Positions 22,628 through 34,440 are shown, counted from the stretch's first letter. The stretch: DNA of 64,000 bases from Psococerastis gibbosa (GCA_963971405.1 OZ020492.1:3658001-3722000); one strand, 5' to 3'. Numbers and translations are program-made. Notes: a model not told the origin generated them from the sequence alone.

Positions 22628-23176
22628 GTGATTGAATTTGTTATCATGAGCGATTTTTTTATGACGCCGAATATGTTTCGGAAAATTTCCAGAAGATTGA
22701 TAGACGCTGCTTACTATACGATAGAATCTTTGGATGATCAATCTGCAGAGCCACTCCGAGTACTCTCCTTTCGTGGTTGTTATCCTCCTGAAGACGAGGG
22801 TCGCTTCAATGAATGTGTCCACAAACCCAACGTGAGTGCACTCCGAATTAGAGGGAATTTTTTCATCATTTATTCCCACCCAGGGGGAACTTACCCTCTT
22901 AATAACGTCGATATCATCTTGGTGACAAGTCTCCACCCAGCGTTTCCCATCTTAACATATCACAGCTTGTTCTCAATATGCCACAACTATCTTCGGCAGG
23001 GAGGGCGACTGGTGATCGAGGTGCCAATATCTCATGAATGTAAGTACCACACCTTTTTAAATAAAAACTATTCAGGCGTAGGGGAGGTATGGTTCAGGTG
23101 TGGGGAAATGTCAATTGGGTTAACAGTATATAGTAGAGTTTCCAAGAAAATTCTCACAACAATATTAGAGGGTTGA
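22628..23176 (+). CDS. unidentified 182-aa ORF with methyltransferase-like stretch
   Basis: I do not recognise this protein. It is the longest open frame in the window outside clear mobile DNA. The start could be M1 or M7. Residues about 43-50 read LRVLSFRG, residues about 93-105 read NVDIILVTSLHPA, and residues about 121-132 read LRQGGRLVIEVP. The order of hydrophobic strand, acidic-hydrophobic strand and L-x-x-G-G-R-L-V-I-E resembles the later motifs of class I SAM-dependent methyltransferases. The glycine-rich SAM-binding motif expected near residue 45 is not intact. The last 15 or so residues (SRVSKKILTTILEG) look like a retrotransposon piece that continues downstream in another frame, so the original C-terminus may be lost. 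It could be an exon, an integrated foreign gene or chance. Confidence 0.4.
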   Translation: MIEFVIMSDFFMTPNMFRKISRRLIDAAYYTIESLDDQSAEPLRVLSFRGCYPPEDEGRFNECVHKPNVSALRIRGNFFIIYSHPGGTYPLNNVDIILVTSLHPAFPILTYHSLFSICHNYLRQGGRLVIEVPISHECKYHTFLNKNYSGVGEVWFRCGEMSIGLTVYSRVSKKILTTILEG

Positions 23177-23270
23177 AGGTGGGACGGCCGAGGGACCGAT
23201 GGTTGGACGGCGTTTGCGGGAAGCTCAATGTGCGCAACTACAGAGAAGGAAGGCAGCAAGAATAGACTAA
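23118..23270 (+). pseudogene. non-LTR retrotransposon C-terminal relic
   Basis: Across one frameshift the sequence gives SKKILTTIL and then VGRPRDRWLDGVCGKL followed by VRNYREG. This is the typical end of endonuclease-reverse transcriptase elements (G-R-P-x-x-R-W-x-D-x-V ... N-W/Y-R-E). It overlaps the end of the 182-codon ORF. Confidence 0.65.
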
Positions 23271-23858
23271 TGTTATAGGGGTGGCTATGTTTCTGCAGGG
23301 GCTCCAGTGCCACTACACCGATGGTGAATGGGGTTGGTTTGAGCCCATTACCTTCTATAATAAATACAAGCCACCCCTAATCGCAGGGAAAGCAAATTTT
23401 CGGTTTCGAAGGGTACCTAGGCCTAATGGGATGAGATGAACCCGCCGAATACGATCACCTTAGCTATGATTTTCAAAGTGCACCTACCTCGATGAACCCT
23501 GTAACATCAATCGTAGAGCTATCATTGAGTCATAATAAATAAAAGTTGCAAATTTGTAACGGCCCCATGCCACAGGTATACCAGTTACGGATTTACCCAA
23601 TGAACTGAGTAAGCTCTCCCTGCCTACACACTACAATGTCATTGGCAAAAATAAAGCATTAGTTTGATATAAAATTTCCAGAAACCTGATACTCTGCTAC
23701 AATTGTATATGTTGGAGGAGCTTCTCATAGGGGAGACCCCCGCGCTCTATTTGCTTCCCAAAAAACCTAGTATAACATTTTATGATACTCAACAATTACT
23801 TTCCTGTGAAATTTGATTTTGTGCACCTATGAGGGTTTACTCACCATGTTGCCCATAA

Positions 23859-23999
23859 GGCGGGGTTTCCACATTCGTCAATGGTCAATGAGAAATGTGA
23901 AATTGACGATTTAGCAGACATTAAAGACATACTAAAAATTCTGCTACCACGTCAAAACCATATTTCTCATTGACCATTGACGTATGTGGAAACCCCGCC
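23859..23999. mobile_element. short Harbinger-like MITE
   Basis: A compact 141-bp foldback flanked by TAA on both sides. The termini are GGCGGGGTTTCCACATTCGT and ...TGTGGAAACCCCGCC. It shares the GGCGGG start with the MITE at 16.3 kb. Confidence 0.85.
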
Positions 24000-24287
24000 T
24001 AAGCGAAACCTAGACAAACCAAGTGGCTAAAACTCCGGCAACGTATGATTAATGATGAGTCAAATGTAAAAAATGCATCATTCTGTCTGGAAATGCAAGA
24101 CGATGTCCGACAGTTCAGTCGCTGTTCGTGAGTCACCAAACTGTTTATCGAAAAATGCGTTGTAACCTGAGAGATAAGAGATAGGGACAGGAATGACGGA
24201 TGGAATGGAATGGATGACGTGTTCCCCAAAAATGTAGCATGTCTTCTTAGGCTTCAACTTATACAGCTAATGAACGCATCAGCTGTG

Positions 24288-24535
24288 AAGGCCAGGAATA
24301 GTCCTGGTGGTAGAGAACTAGACTATGAACGGAAGGTCGAGGTTCGAGACTCAATGTTACAATATATATTTTCCGCTTGGCCTGGGTCCACCCAATCCTA
24401 ATTGGGGTAAAAACACGGGTGCCGGGCATGCTGCTGACCACAATATCCCAACAGATCGGTGGTTCGTAGAGAGGATCCTCTAACAGTCCAAAGGCGTAGA
24501 CCCTCATTGGATTGTCGTGGTTTTTTTAACGCAGC
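24288..24535 (+). mobile_element. SINE-B copy (tRNA-derived)
   Basis: The tRNA-like head has GTGGTAGAGAACTAGACT (A-box-like) and GAGGTTCGAGACTC (B-box-like). The body has CCTGGGTCCACCCAATCCTA, CTGACCACAATATCCCAA and GAGGATCCTCTAACAGTCC. Copies occur at 33.3, 35.7, 41.4, 42.6 and 46.3 kb, always on the plus strand. Confidence 0.8.
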
Positions 24536-24944
24536 AGCTCGTGTGAGCTCTTGAATTCAATTGCCAGATATTGAGATAGGGGTACGAGGGGAAAGTTACA
24601 GAGACTTTGGGGCTATCGGCCATATTTGTTATGAACATTTAAATTATACTGGCTGGTTTTACTTTTAGCCGTACGCACCTAAATAGGGTATGCACTCAAT
24701 TTAAAAATAAAATAAAAAAATGGACGGAAATGCACCCGACTTGCTTGCCGTGGTCTCGGTCATAGATTGCTCTAGTGACTAGTGCAGATTTGACCGGTAT
24801 CTTTGTCAGTAATTGGTAAGCCTTGCAAGACGATGAGGTAACTTAAAAGCAAATTGAACACCTCCAGGCCCCAATATCAATATATATTGCAAAATTATAT
24901 GGTGTATATATATATAACATTATATAATTAAAACGACATTAAAT

Positions 24945-25165
24945 TAACTTTGGTTGAAGTGTGTTATAATATGTGTTGTAACCGAAATTATAGAGAATAT
25001 AGAAAAAACTGGACTTGGCGGGATTCGATCTACCACTTACCCAGGGCTTATCCAGCGGTTAAGACGACACCCCGGGTAAGGGGTAGATCGTGGGTTCGAA
25101 TCCCACCAAGTCCATTTTTTTTTATTTCTTCTAAATTCGATTACCCCAATATCCGTTCCTGAACT
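24945..25165. mobile_element. SINE-C inverted pair (tRNA-like)
   Basis: Right half: CCAGCGGTTAAGACGACACC, then GTAGATCGTGGGTTCGAATC with a perfect B box (GGTTCGAATCC), then CCACCAAGTCCA and a T-rich tail. Left half (24945-25042) is the inverted copy of the tail, B-box side and TAGATCGAATCCCGCCAAGTCC complement, so the pair forms a long hairpin. Single copies occur at 34.26 and 45.36 kb, with partial ones at 43.93 and 48.46 kb. Confidence 0.75.
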
Positions 25166-25226
25166 AAATCAAATTTCACAGGAAATAGTGGTTTTAGAGG
25201 TATAAAAAAATGTCGCACTCCTTATA

Positions 25227-25437
25227 AGACCTGTAAAGTAGTGGTACAGACTACGTCTTTCACCCAACAGGTTGTTGGTTCGAGTCCCACATTGGCTACA
25301 TTTTCTGGCCATGCTTTGGAGGGCATGTAAAACAGTCATCCTAGTTGGGTGTAAGAGAGGGCGTTATAGCCCTAACTCCGCTAGGTTTGCTTAGTAAGTT
25401 AATAGAACAACTAAAAGTCAAGATATATTTATAAGAA
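25227..25437 (+). mobile_element. SINE-A copy
   Basis: A plus-strand copy with a slightly diverged A region (GTAAAGTAGTGGTACAGACT), an intact B box and a shortened middle (AAAACAGTCATCC). Confidence 0.85.
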
Positions 25438-26899
25438 GTACTGCTCAAATGGATATTTAAAGTGGTATCATATTGTATATAGCAACAGTTAAGGGTACGA
25501 TACAGAGTACCTATTTTAACTTAATATAGAAAACCTCTACAGCCGGGAGAGACTTGCGTTTGAATTCCGTTGGCGTTAATTTCTTCTCTCTCTGCCCCTC
25601 TCTTTCTAATTCCCCAGCCTGCTCAGGCTTTCTATAAAGTTAAATTAGGTACCTCTATATGATGTTAAATGATAACTTACTATTTAAGGCTATGTACGAT
25701 ACTGCACCTGACCAGCCACAAGTAGGCTATATCAGCCGGAAAGTGCAGCTCCAGACCTGAAAAGAATCTGTGTGTACTCGGTAGATTAAAACGCTGTATT
25801 TTTTATTTCTAGATCCGTCGCTTGATATCTTGATTTCGATCGCCACCTTCTACCACTTCTCACTCACGCACCGTATAGTCTTGGGGGAGGCAGAGAATCG
25901 GAGGGGAGTGGCAATGTTCAGCCTCCAAAGCCAAGTTAAAGTATCCAATTAAACTTACCAAGATCATATTGAGTTAATATAAAGTTAATAAGGAGACTAT
26001 TATGGATATCTTTGCTCTAGTTTTACCAAGCGTTTAATGACAAATGCTGCTACATTAAGCTGAATAGCAGCTATTTTTGATGGTTCTGACATTCTTGCAT
26101 AGTTACATTTTTGCAGAGATAACATTGCCAAGTCCCAACCAAACATTAAAAAATACAACTTTAGCGCCAGCATTTGCACAATTTTTTACTACAGTAGTTG
26201 AAAGTATTTAATTTTATTTTATGTAACGAGATAAAACTCACACAGGTCCAACATTGTAACAATAGCCACCTTTCGCTGGAATTACATTTGTGCAGAGAGG
26301 ACATTCCCAAGTCCCAACCAAGCATTTAAATACAACATTAGCGCCAGCATTTGCTCAATTTTTTACTACAGTAGTTGTAAGTATTTAATTTAATTTTCTG
26401 TAACGAGATAAAACCCACACAGGTCCAACAATGCAACAATTATTATCACCTTTTGCTGTTTTTTTTTGGCATTCTTATAATTTTGGAGTTTTTGGCCTCC
26501 TGTAGACACTGGACAGAATTGTTTTTTCTTTTTAATAACGCATCCATTCCTAATTGATTTCTAGGTTCTATTTGGACCTGTGTGTTTTGCTCGAGTTCAA
26601 TTCTATATATCAGTATTATACCATGGTTCATTTAACCTTTCGAATAATTTCTGAGTCTTTTTTATTAGTGCCCTAGCCCTCAGGTAGCAATCATGTTGGG
26701 GAGTAATATAATCAGTATGGGACTTCGGCCATTTTTTTCATAAAAAAAATAAAAATTACAATGAAACTTATGCCGTCGTCTTTTATCGAGAGGCCTGCTC
26801 CAGAGCGCTGGATTCGGTTGCTAAGTTGCCAATAATTATACAAATTTTACAACTGACAGTACATTGACTTCAAAAATTTATAATAATTTGTAACTGCAA
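25438..26899. repeat. non-coding stretch with a 179-bp tandem duplication
   Basis: Positions 26103-26281 are repeated at 26282-26450. Shared words are GCGCCAGCATTTGC, ACTACAGTAGTTG and AACGAGATAAAAC. The rest shows nothing recognisable. The 61-codon minus frame at 26446-26631 has no support. Confidence 0.6.
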
Positions 26900-27260
26900 A
26901 GGCTTTTACGGCCGGAGTCAAATGAAGAACCGGTAGAATCCGGGCTGATGGGCCGTGGTCGAATTAATTGAAAGTGCACTTTCATAACTACACTGGTTCT
27001 TCATTTATAATAATTATTAAGAATTAATTCTGATGAAGAGCCAGTAGAATCCGGGCTGATGGGCCGTGGTCGAAATGAAAGCGAACTTCCAAACAGTCGC
27101 TGCTGAGCCTCCAAGATACAATCTTAGAAATCTACGTAGTTCCACTGAGGACGTCGACCGCAGATGTTGACGAAATGTTTGGAAGTTCGCTTTCATTTCG
27201 ACCACGGCCCATCAGCCCGGATTCTACTGGTTCTTCAATCGACTCCGGCCGTGAAAGCCT
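26900..27260. mobile_element. foldback element with repeated arms
   Basis: The ends are GGCTTTTACGGCCGGAGTC and its near complement GACTCCGGCCGTGAAAGCC. Inside, GTAGAATCCGGGCTGATGGG occurs twice on the left and once inverted on the right. TCGACCGCAGATGTTGACGA lies toward the centre. A diverged relative is at 47095-47345. Confidence 0.8.
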
Positions 27261-28322
27261 ATGCTGTTACATTAAATTAATTCAGAATTCATTCATTAAT
27301 CGTATGGCTTTATTATGAGCCCCTGTCAGTTAACTCCCCTTCTCGCTGAGGTAATGGAGCATATATAGGGTGTTTCAAGTTAAGAAACAGATACACTGCT
27401 CCCGCCAGGCTAAAAGGGTTGCTTAAAAGGCAGAAATACTGAAAGCAGGCGATTGAAAAGAAACAAAAATTTTGTCTATAATTAATATACGTAGGCCTAT
27501 CTAATAAGAAGAGGATTTTTTTTTATTATGTGAACAGAAGTTCTACTATTTTGTAATAAAAATAGCAATTCGTGCTTTTAGCCAGCATATATTTCTTCAT
27601 GATGATTAGAAATGATAAAGAAATATTCATATTAGCCTTAACGTCAGATGAATGAAATAATCGTACGTAAAACCAAAAAAGTAAAGTATTTCTCAAACAA
27701 AATAAGTTTGCGGAAGTTCCAAGAAAGCAACCGTTGGCGCGCATTTTTGAGTGTTAAAATTCACGTTGGTACCGCCGTTTATTTACATGCAAATTGCAAT
27801 ATTAAAATATTAAATATAACAACTGAAAAGTTTATTTGATTTTAAATAATAATTTTTAAGGAATAATAATTAAAATAATGAGATGACGAAAGGATAATAA
27901 TGGTATACCACTAATGGAAAGTAAATGTATTTGAGTGAAAGTAAAACCAAAGATGGAATAATGAGACGCAACTAAAATCTAAATGTTTGAATTAGAATTG
28001 TGGAAAAGCAGGCAGATGGATAGCTAGGGGGAACGCTTGATCAGCAACAATATTGTATTCACATGGCACAGTGAGTATTTTCATATTTTAATAGTGTGGG
28101 TCTCTTGTGGCATTCTCATAATTGAATGGGTTAGAAGCCAATGTGTTTAAGTGCTGTCAGGCTAATTTATAGAACTACGCAGCAGAAGTTTGACAGCGGA
28201 CACAATTTTCAACCCCTTATATTATTGAAGTTCGTCCAATGAATTAGGTCCGGAGGCGCTCTCAATATCTTGTGACTGCTTTAATAACAGCATTTATTCT
28301 GCTAGGCGTCGCGTTGTTAAGG
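27261..28322. other. non-coding stretch, nothing recognised
   Basis: No gene, tRNA or known repeat is seen between the foldback element and the satellite. Short frames of 63-72 codons (27526-27839) lack support. Confidence 0.4.
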
Positions 28323-31300
28323 ATGCACATTCTTATAGTGTTATGGTGTCCCAGACTTCTTTAATGACAATATTCCACTCTTCTTTCTTGCCAAGCCTTT
28401 TCTCCTGTACCCTCTTCTTCACTGCAACTCAAATATATCCAATGGGTGACAGCAGTCACTACAACAGCGTCAAGGTGTCGTTTCGACAAGGGATGCCCAT
28501 TCTCATGGTGTTATGGTGTCACAGACTTCTTTAATGACCATACTCCACTCTTTATTCGTGCTCGGCCTCTTCTTCTGTACCCTCTTCTTCATTGCAAATC
28601 AAATATATCCAGCGGGTGACAGTAGTCACTACAACAGCGTCAAGGTGTCGTGCTGATGAGGGATGCACATTCCCACGGTGTTACGTGTCCCAGACGTCTA
28701 TAATGACCATATTCCACTCTTCTTTCTCCAGGCCTTTTCTCCTGGACCCTCTTCTTCATTGCAACTGAAATATATCCAACGGGTGACAGCAGTCACTACA
28801 ACAGCGTCAAGGTGACGTTTCGACAAGGGATGCCCATTCTTATGGTGTTATGGTATCACAAACTTCTTTAATGGCCATATTCCACTCTTTATTCGTGATC
28901 GGCCTCTTCTTCTGTACCCTCTTCTTCACTTCAACTGAAATATATCCAATGGGTGACAGCAGTCACGACAACAGCGTCAAGGTGTCGTGCTGATGAGGGA
29001 TGCACATTCTTATGGTGTTATGGTGTCACAGACTTCTATAATGACCATATTCCACTCTTCCTTCGTGCTCGGTCTCTTCTTCAGTACCCTCATCTTCATT
29101 GCAACTCAACTATATCCAACGGGTGACAGCAGTCACGACAACAGCGTCAACGTGGCGTGCTGATGAGGTATGCACATTCTTATGGTGTTATGGTGTCACA
29201 GACATCTTTAATGACCCTATTCCACTCTTCCTTCGTGCTCGGTCTCTTCTTCAGTACCCTATTCTTCATTGCAACTCAACTATATCCAACGGGTGACAGC
29301 AGTCACGACAACAGCGTCAAGGTGTCGTTTCGACAAGGGATGCCCATTCTTATGGTGTTATGGTGTCAAAAACTTCATTAATGACCATATTCCACTCTTT
29401 ATTCGTGCTCGGCTTCTTCTTCTGTACCCTCTTCTTCACTTCAACTCAAATATATCCAATGGGTGACAGCAGTCACTACAACAGCGTCAAGGTGTCGTGC
29501 TGATGAGGGATGCACATTCTTATGGTGTTATGGTGTCACAGACTTCTATAATGACCTTATTCCACTCTTTCTTCGTGCTCGGTCTCTTCTTCAGTACCCT
29601 CTTCTTCATTGCAACTGAACTATATCCAACGGGTGACAGCAGTCACGACAACAGCGTCAAGGTGTCGTGCTGATGAGGTATGCACATTCTTATGGTGTTA
29701 TGGTGTCACAGACATCTTTAATGACCCTATTCCACTCATCCTTCGTGCTCGGTCTCTTCTTCAGTACCCTCTTCTTCATTACAACTCAACTATATCCAAC
29801 GGGTGACAGCAGTCACGACAACAGCGTCAAGGTGTCGTTTCGACAAGGGATGCCCATTCTTATGGTGTTATGGTGTCAAAAACTTCTTTAATGACCATAT
29901 TCCACTCTTTATTCGTGCTCGGCTTCTTCTTCTGTACCCCCTTCTTCACTTCAACTCAAATGTATCCAACGGGTGACAGCAGTCACGACAACAGCGTCAA
30001 GGTGGCGTGCTGATGAGGTATGCACATTCTTATGGAGTTAAGGTGTCACAGACTTCTTTAATGAACCTATTCCACTCTTCCTTCGTGCTCGGTCTCTTCT
30101 TCAGTACCCTCTTCTTCTTTGCAACTCAAATATATCCAACGGGTGACAGCAGTCACGACAACAGCGTAGAGGTGTCGTGCTGATGAGGGATGAACATTCG
30201 TATGGTGTTATGGTGTCAAAAACTTCTTTAATGACCCTATTCCACTCATCCTTCGTGCTCGGTCTCATCTTCAGTACCCTCTTCTTCTTTGCAACTCAAA
30301 TATATCCAACGGGTGACAGCAGTCACGAGAACAGCGTAGAGGTGTCGTGCTGATGAGGGATGAACATTCGTATGGTGTTATGGTGTCACAGACTTCTATA
30401 ATGACCATATTCCACTCTTCCTTCTCCAGGCCTTTTCTCCTGTACCCTTTTCATCATTACAACTCAAACATATCCAACAGGTGACAGTAGTTACTACAGC
30501 AGCGTCAAGGTGTCGTGCTGATGCGGATGCACATTCCTACGGTGTTACGTGTCCCAGACTTCTTTAATGACCATACTCCACTCTTCTCTCGTTCTCGGCC
30601 TCTTCTTCTGTACCCTCTTCGTCACGTCAACTCAAATATATCCAATGGGTGACAGCAGTCACTACAACAGCGTCCAGGTGGCGTGCTGATGAGGGATGCA
30701 CATTCTTATGGTGTTATGGTGTCACAGACTTCTTTAATGACCATTTTCCACTCTTCTTTCGTGCTCGTCCTCTTCTTCAGTACCCTCTTCTTCTTTGCAA
30801 CTCAAATATATCCAACGGGTGACAGCAGTCACTACAGCAGCGTCAAGGTGGCGTGCTGATGAGGTATGCACATTCTTATGGTGTTATGGTGTCACAGACA
30901 TCTTTAATGACCCTATTCCACTCATCCTTCGTGCTCGGTCTCTTCTTCAGTACCCTCTTCTTCATTACAACTCAACTATATCCAACGGGTGACAGCAGTC
31001 ACGACAACAGCGTCAAGGTGTCGTTTCGACAAGGGATGCCCATTTTTATGGTGTTATGGTGTCAAAAACTTCTTTAATGACCATATTCCACTCTTTATTC
31101 GTGCTCGGCTTCTTCTTCTGTACCCTCTTCTTCACTTCAACTCAAATGTATCCAATGGGTGACAGCAGTCACTACAATAGCGTCAAGGTGTCGTGCTGAT
31201 GAGGGATGCACATTCTTATGGTGTCACAGACTTCTATAATGACCTTATTCCACTCTTTCTTCGTGCTCGGTCTCTTCTTCAGTACCCTCTTCTTCATTGC

Positions 31301-33108
31301 AACTCAACTATATCCAACGGGTGACAGCAGTCACGACAACAGCGTCAAGGTGGCGTGCTGATGAGATATGCACATTCTTATGGAGTTATGGTGTCACAGA
31401 CTTCTTTAATGAACCTATTCCACTCTTCCTTCGTGCTCGGTCTCTTCTTCAGTACCCTCTTCTTCTTTGCAACTCAAATATATCCAACGGGTGACAGCAG
31501 TCACGACAACAGCGTAGAGGTGTCGTGCTGATGAGGGATGAACATTCGTATGGTGTTATGGTGTCACAGACTTCTGTAATGACCATATTCCACTCTTCGT
31601 TCTCCAGGCCTTTTCTCCTGTACCCTTTTCATCATTACAACTCAAACATATCCAACAGGTGACAGTAGTTACTACAGCAGCGTCAAGGTGTCGTGCTGAT
31701 GCGGATGCACATTCCTACGGTGTTACGTGTCCCAGAATTCTTTAATGACCATACTCCACTCTTCTCTCGTTCTCGGCCTCTTCTTCTGTACCCTCTTCGT
31801 CACGTCAACTCAAATATATCCAATGGGTGACAGCAGTCACTACAACAGCGTCCAGGTGGCGTGCTGATGAGGGATGCACATTCTTATGGTGTTATGGTGT
31901 CACAGACTTCTTTAATGACCATATTCCACTCTTCTTTCGTGCTGGGCCTCTTCTTCTGTACCCTCTTCTTCTTTGCAACTCAAACATATCCAACGGGTGA
32001 CTGTTGTTGCTACAACAGCGTCAAGGTGTCGTGCTGATGAGGGATGCACATTCTTATGGTGTTATGGTGTCGCAGACTTCTTTAATGACCATATTCCACT
32101 CTTCTTTCGTGCTGGGCCTCTTCTTCTGTACCCTCTTCTTCTTTGCAACTCAAACATATCCAACGGGTGACTGTTGTTGCTACAACAGCGTCAAGGTGTC
32201 GTTTCGACAAGGGATGCCCCTTCTTATGATGTCATGTTGTCACACACTTCTTTAATGACCATATTCCACTCTTCTTTCGTGCTCGGCCTCTACTTCTGTA
32301 CCCTCTTCTTCTTTGCAACTCAAATATATCCAACGGGTGACAGCAGTCATGGCAACAGCGTAGAGATGTCGTGCTGATGATGGATGCACATTCTTATGGT
32401 GTTATGGTGTCACAGACTTTTTTAATGACCATATTCCACTCTTCTTTCTCCAGGCCTTTTCTCCTGTACCCTTTTCATCATTACTACTCAAACATATCCA
32501 ACAGGTGACAGTAGTTACAACAGCAGCGTCAAGGTGTCGTGCTGACGAGGGATGCACATTCCTACGCTGTTACGTGTCCCAGACTTCTTTAATGACCATA
32601 CTCCACTCTTCTTTCGTGCTCGGCCTCTTCTTTCGTGCTCGGCCTCTTCTTCAGTACCCTCTTCTTCACTTCAACTCAAATATATCCAACGGGTGACAGC
32701 AGTCACGACAACAGCGTAGAGGTGTCGTGCTGATGGGGGATGCACATTCGTATGGTGTTATGGTGTCAGAGACTTCTTTAATGACCATATTCCACTCTTC
32801 GTTCTCCAGGCCTTTTCTCCTGTACCCTTTTCATCATTACAACTCAAACATATCCAACAGGTGACAGCAGTCAATACAACAGCGTCAAGGTGTCGTGCTG
32901 ATGATGGATTCACATTCTTATGGTGTTATGGTGTCACAGACTTCTTTAATAACCATATTCCACTCTTCTTTCGTGCTGGGCCTCTTCTTCTGTACCCTCT
33001 TCTTCATTGCAACTCAAACATATCCAACGGGTGACTGTTGTTACTACTACAGCGTGATGGTGTCGTTTCGACAAGGGATGCCCATTCATATGGTGTTTGT
33101 TTTTTTGG
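28323..33108 (+). repeat. 170-bp satellite array, about 28 units
   Basis: Unit starts can be followed by the word TGCACATTC or TGCCCATTC at 28323, 28494, 28664, 28831, 29001 and onward at 170-bp steps to 33079. That makes 28 full units and a partial one. Conserved words are TTCTTTAATGACCATATTCC, CTCTTCTTCTGTACCCTCTT and ATATCCAACGGGTGACAGCA. Two unit types differ just before the start word (GTGCTGATGAGGGA versus GTTTCGACAAGGGA). Some units carry a CTCCAGGCCTTTTCTCCTG variant. Blocks near 29.68-30.53 kb recur near 30.87-31.71 kb at about 1.18 kb spacing, a seven-unit higher-order pattern. Because 170 is not a multiple of three, the 65-74 codon frames that repeat across it are by-products, not genes. 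Confidence 0.93.
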
Positions 33109-33109
33109 T

Positions 33110-33312
33110 GTCAATTGAGTTAGCCCAAAACAGGAGACATTGTCTCAAAAAATAATAGTACAGATTGTTCATGCCAAATTTCAGCAAGTTTGGCCACAGA
33201 ACCCTTCACATACTCGTAAGACATTAAAAACTTCTTCGGTGTCCTAGGACCTTAGAACGTGTGATTCCGTTGAAATCTCGAATCCAAAAACTTTGACCAT
33301 AACATAGTATAA
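33110..33312 (+). mobile_element. T1 repeat, half copy at the satellite edge
   Basis: Directly after the last satellite unit the sequence reads CAATTGAGTTAGCCCAAAAC. It continues through diverged T1 core and TCCTAGGACCTTAGAACGTG to CCGTTGAAATCTCG and ATAGTATAAAT. This is the microsatellite-side half of T1; the G-tract half is missing. Confidence 0.7.
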
Positions 33313-33324
33313 ATAGGCACAGGA

Positions 33325-33805
33325 GTAGTCCAGTTTCTGGAGAACTGGGCTTTGAAACGTAATGTCAAGGTTCGAGGCTCGACAGGACGGAACAATTTTC
33401 ACCTCCCGCTCGCATCTGTACTTGGTTAAGTCATGCTTTCGCCAGTTTCATTGCGTCAATGGTAAGCTTCTATCAGCTTGTCCATTATCGCTTATAGCCG
33501 GCGTAGGTTGACATCGAGGACGTATACCAGTTTGCCAATGGCAAAAAATTCATACGGAAATCCTTGGGGTCGTTGGCATTAAAAAAGGGCCCCTATAAGC
33601 AGGCTTAGGTTCTTAAATAGTCCTTCAAAAAATTATTTTTATTGCCTTCCCATCATAAGTAATGAAAAAAACGAAGCTACCGGGCTTGTTACTGACCTCA
33701 ATATCCCAAATATAGAAGTAGTCAGGAGAGAGGGTCCCCTACCAGTCCTCAGACCTAGACACTCATTATGATCCCATGCCATGTTTTTTTAGCGTAATGA
33801 TAAGA
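33325..33805 (+). mobile_element. SINE-B copy with repeat D inside
   Basis: The tRNA-like head (about 33325-33400, with CAAGGTTCGAGGCTCGAC) and the SINE-B tail (33675-33800, with CTGACCTCAATATCCCAAAT and CCTACCAGTCCTCAGACCTA) are separated by repeat D in inverted orientation (33405-33590, with GCCAGTTTCATTGCGTCAAT). Either D inserted here or a longer SINE-B variant contains D. Confidence 0.6.
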
Positions 33806-34257
33806 AAGCAATAAAACAGTTTGGGAAATGAAAAAAAACATTTTTATCTCGGGAATGGTGATAACAGAAACATCTATGATAATATGTAGTCGGCTGATAA
33901 CAGTGACCATATTAACACTATGTTGTGGATATTTTCTTTTCTCGCTACGTTCATTGCTTTTTTATGGGGAACATTCTGTCGCGACGACAAAGTTCCCATA
34001 TTCGGTGTCTACCGCGTAAATGGCCCCACTTGGCCAATTAAATTTATTTTTATGTACGTATTTTTAAGTTTACGAAAGGTAAGAAAAGGAAAAATAAGAG
34101 AATGAAAAGATTCCCAGGGGGGGGGGGGGGCAGCAATATAAAAAGGCTATAGTTTATAGAAATTTGTTTTGTGGGTTTTTCCTCCGTAAAACTTTTACTC
34201 ATTATCTATTTTCTATTTTTGTGATTTGTACGGCTACTAAGTCACGCTAATTAGAGG
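33806..34257. other. non-coding stretch, nothing recognised
   Basis: Overlapping 61-63 codon frames near 33828-34105 are hydrophobic but lack domain or splice support. A G-tract lies at about 34118. Confidence 0.35.
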
Positions 34258-34440
34258 ATTTACGTAATAGAACCTGTACTCTTCAGGCTTGTCAGACGAC
34301 GCCCTGGATAGGCGTAGATGGTGGGTTCGAAACCCAACAAGTTCAGTTTTTTCTAAATCCTCTAATTTCGGTTATATAAGAGGAGATTACCTCTTCAACC
34401 TGAGTTAATTTAATTTCAGTGTTGTATTGTACCATATAAT
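34258..34440 (+). mobile_element. SINE-C copy
   Basis: It contains AGACGACGCCCTGGATAGGC, GTAGATGGTGGGTTCGAAAC and CTAAATCCTCTAATTTCGGT, then TAATTTAATTTCAGTGTTGT and ACCATATAATACT. It is the best guide to the full SINE-C layout. A second fragment of the CAAGCCCAGTTTTTTCTCAA type follows at about 34488. Confidence 0.7.

Noticed and set aside
28323..33108. Possible hammerhead ribozyme in the satellite (CTGATGAG preceded by a CACGAC/GTCGTG inverted pair and a GTC)
   Set aside because: The core word is present in many units, but no stem II followed by GAAA lies downstream. The GTC does not sit in the right place next to stem I, and the other unit type lacks the core word altogether.
28343..33155. 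Repeated 63-86 codon open frames in the satellite
   Set aside because: They recur because the DNA repeats. The 170-bp period shifts the frame each unit, and no codon-position conservation is visible.
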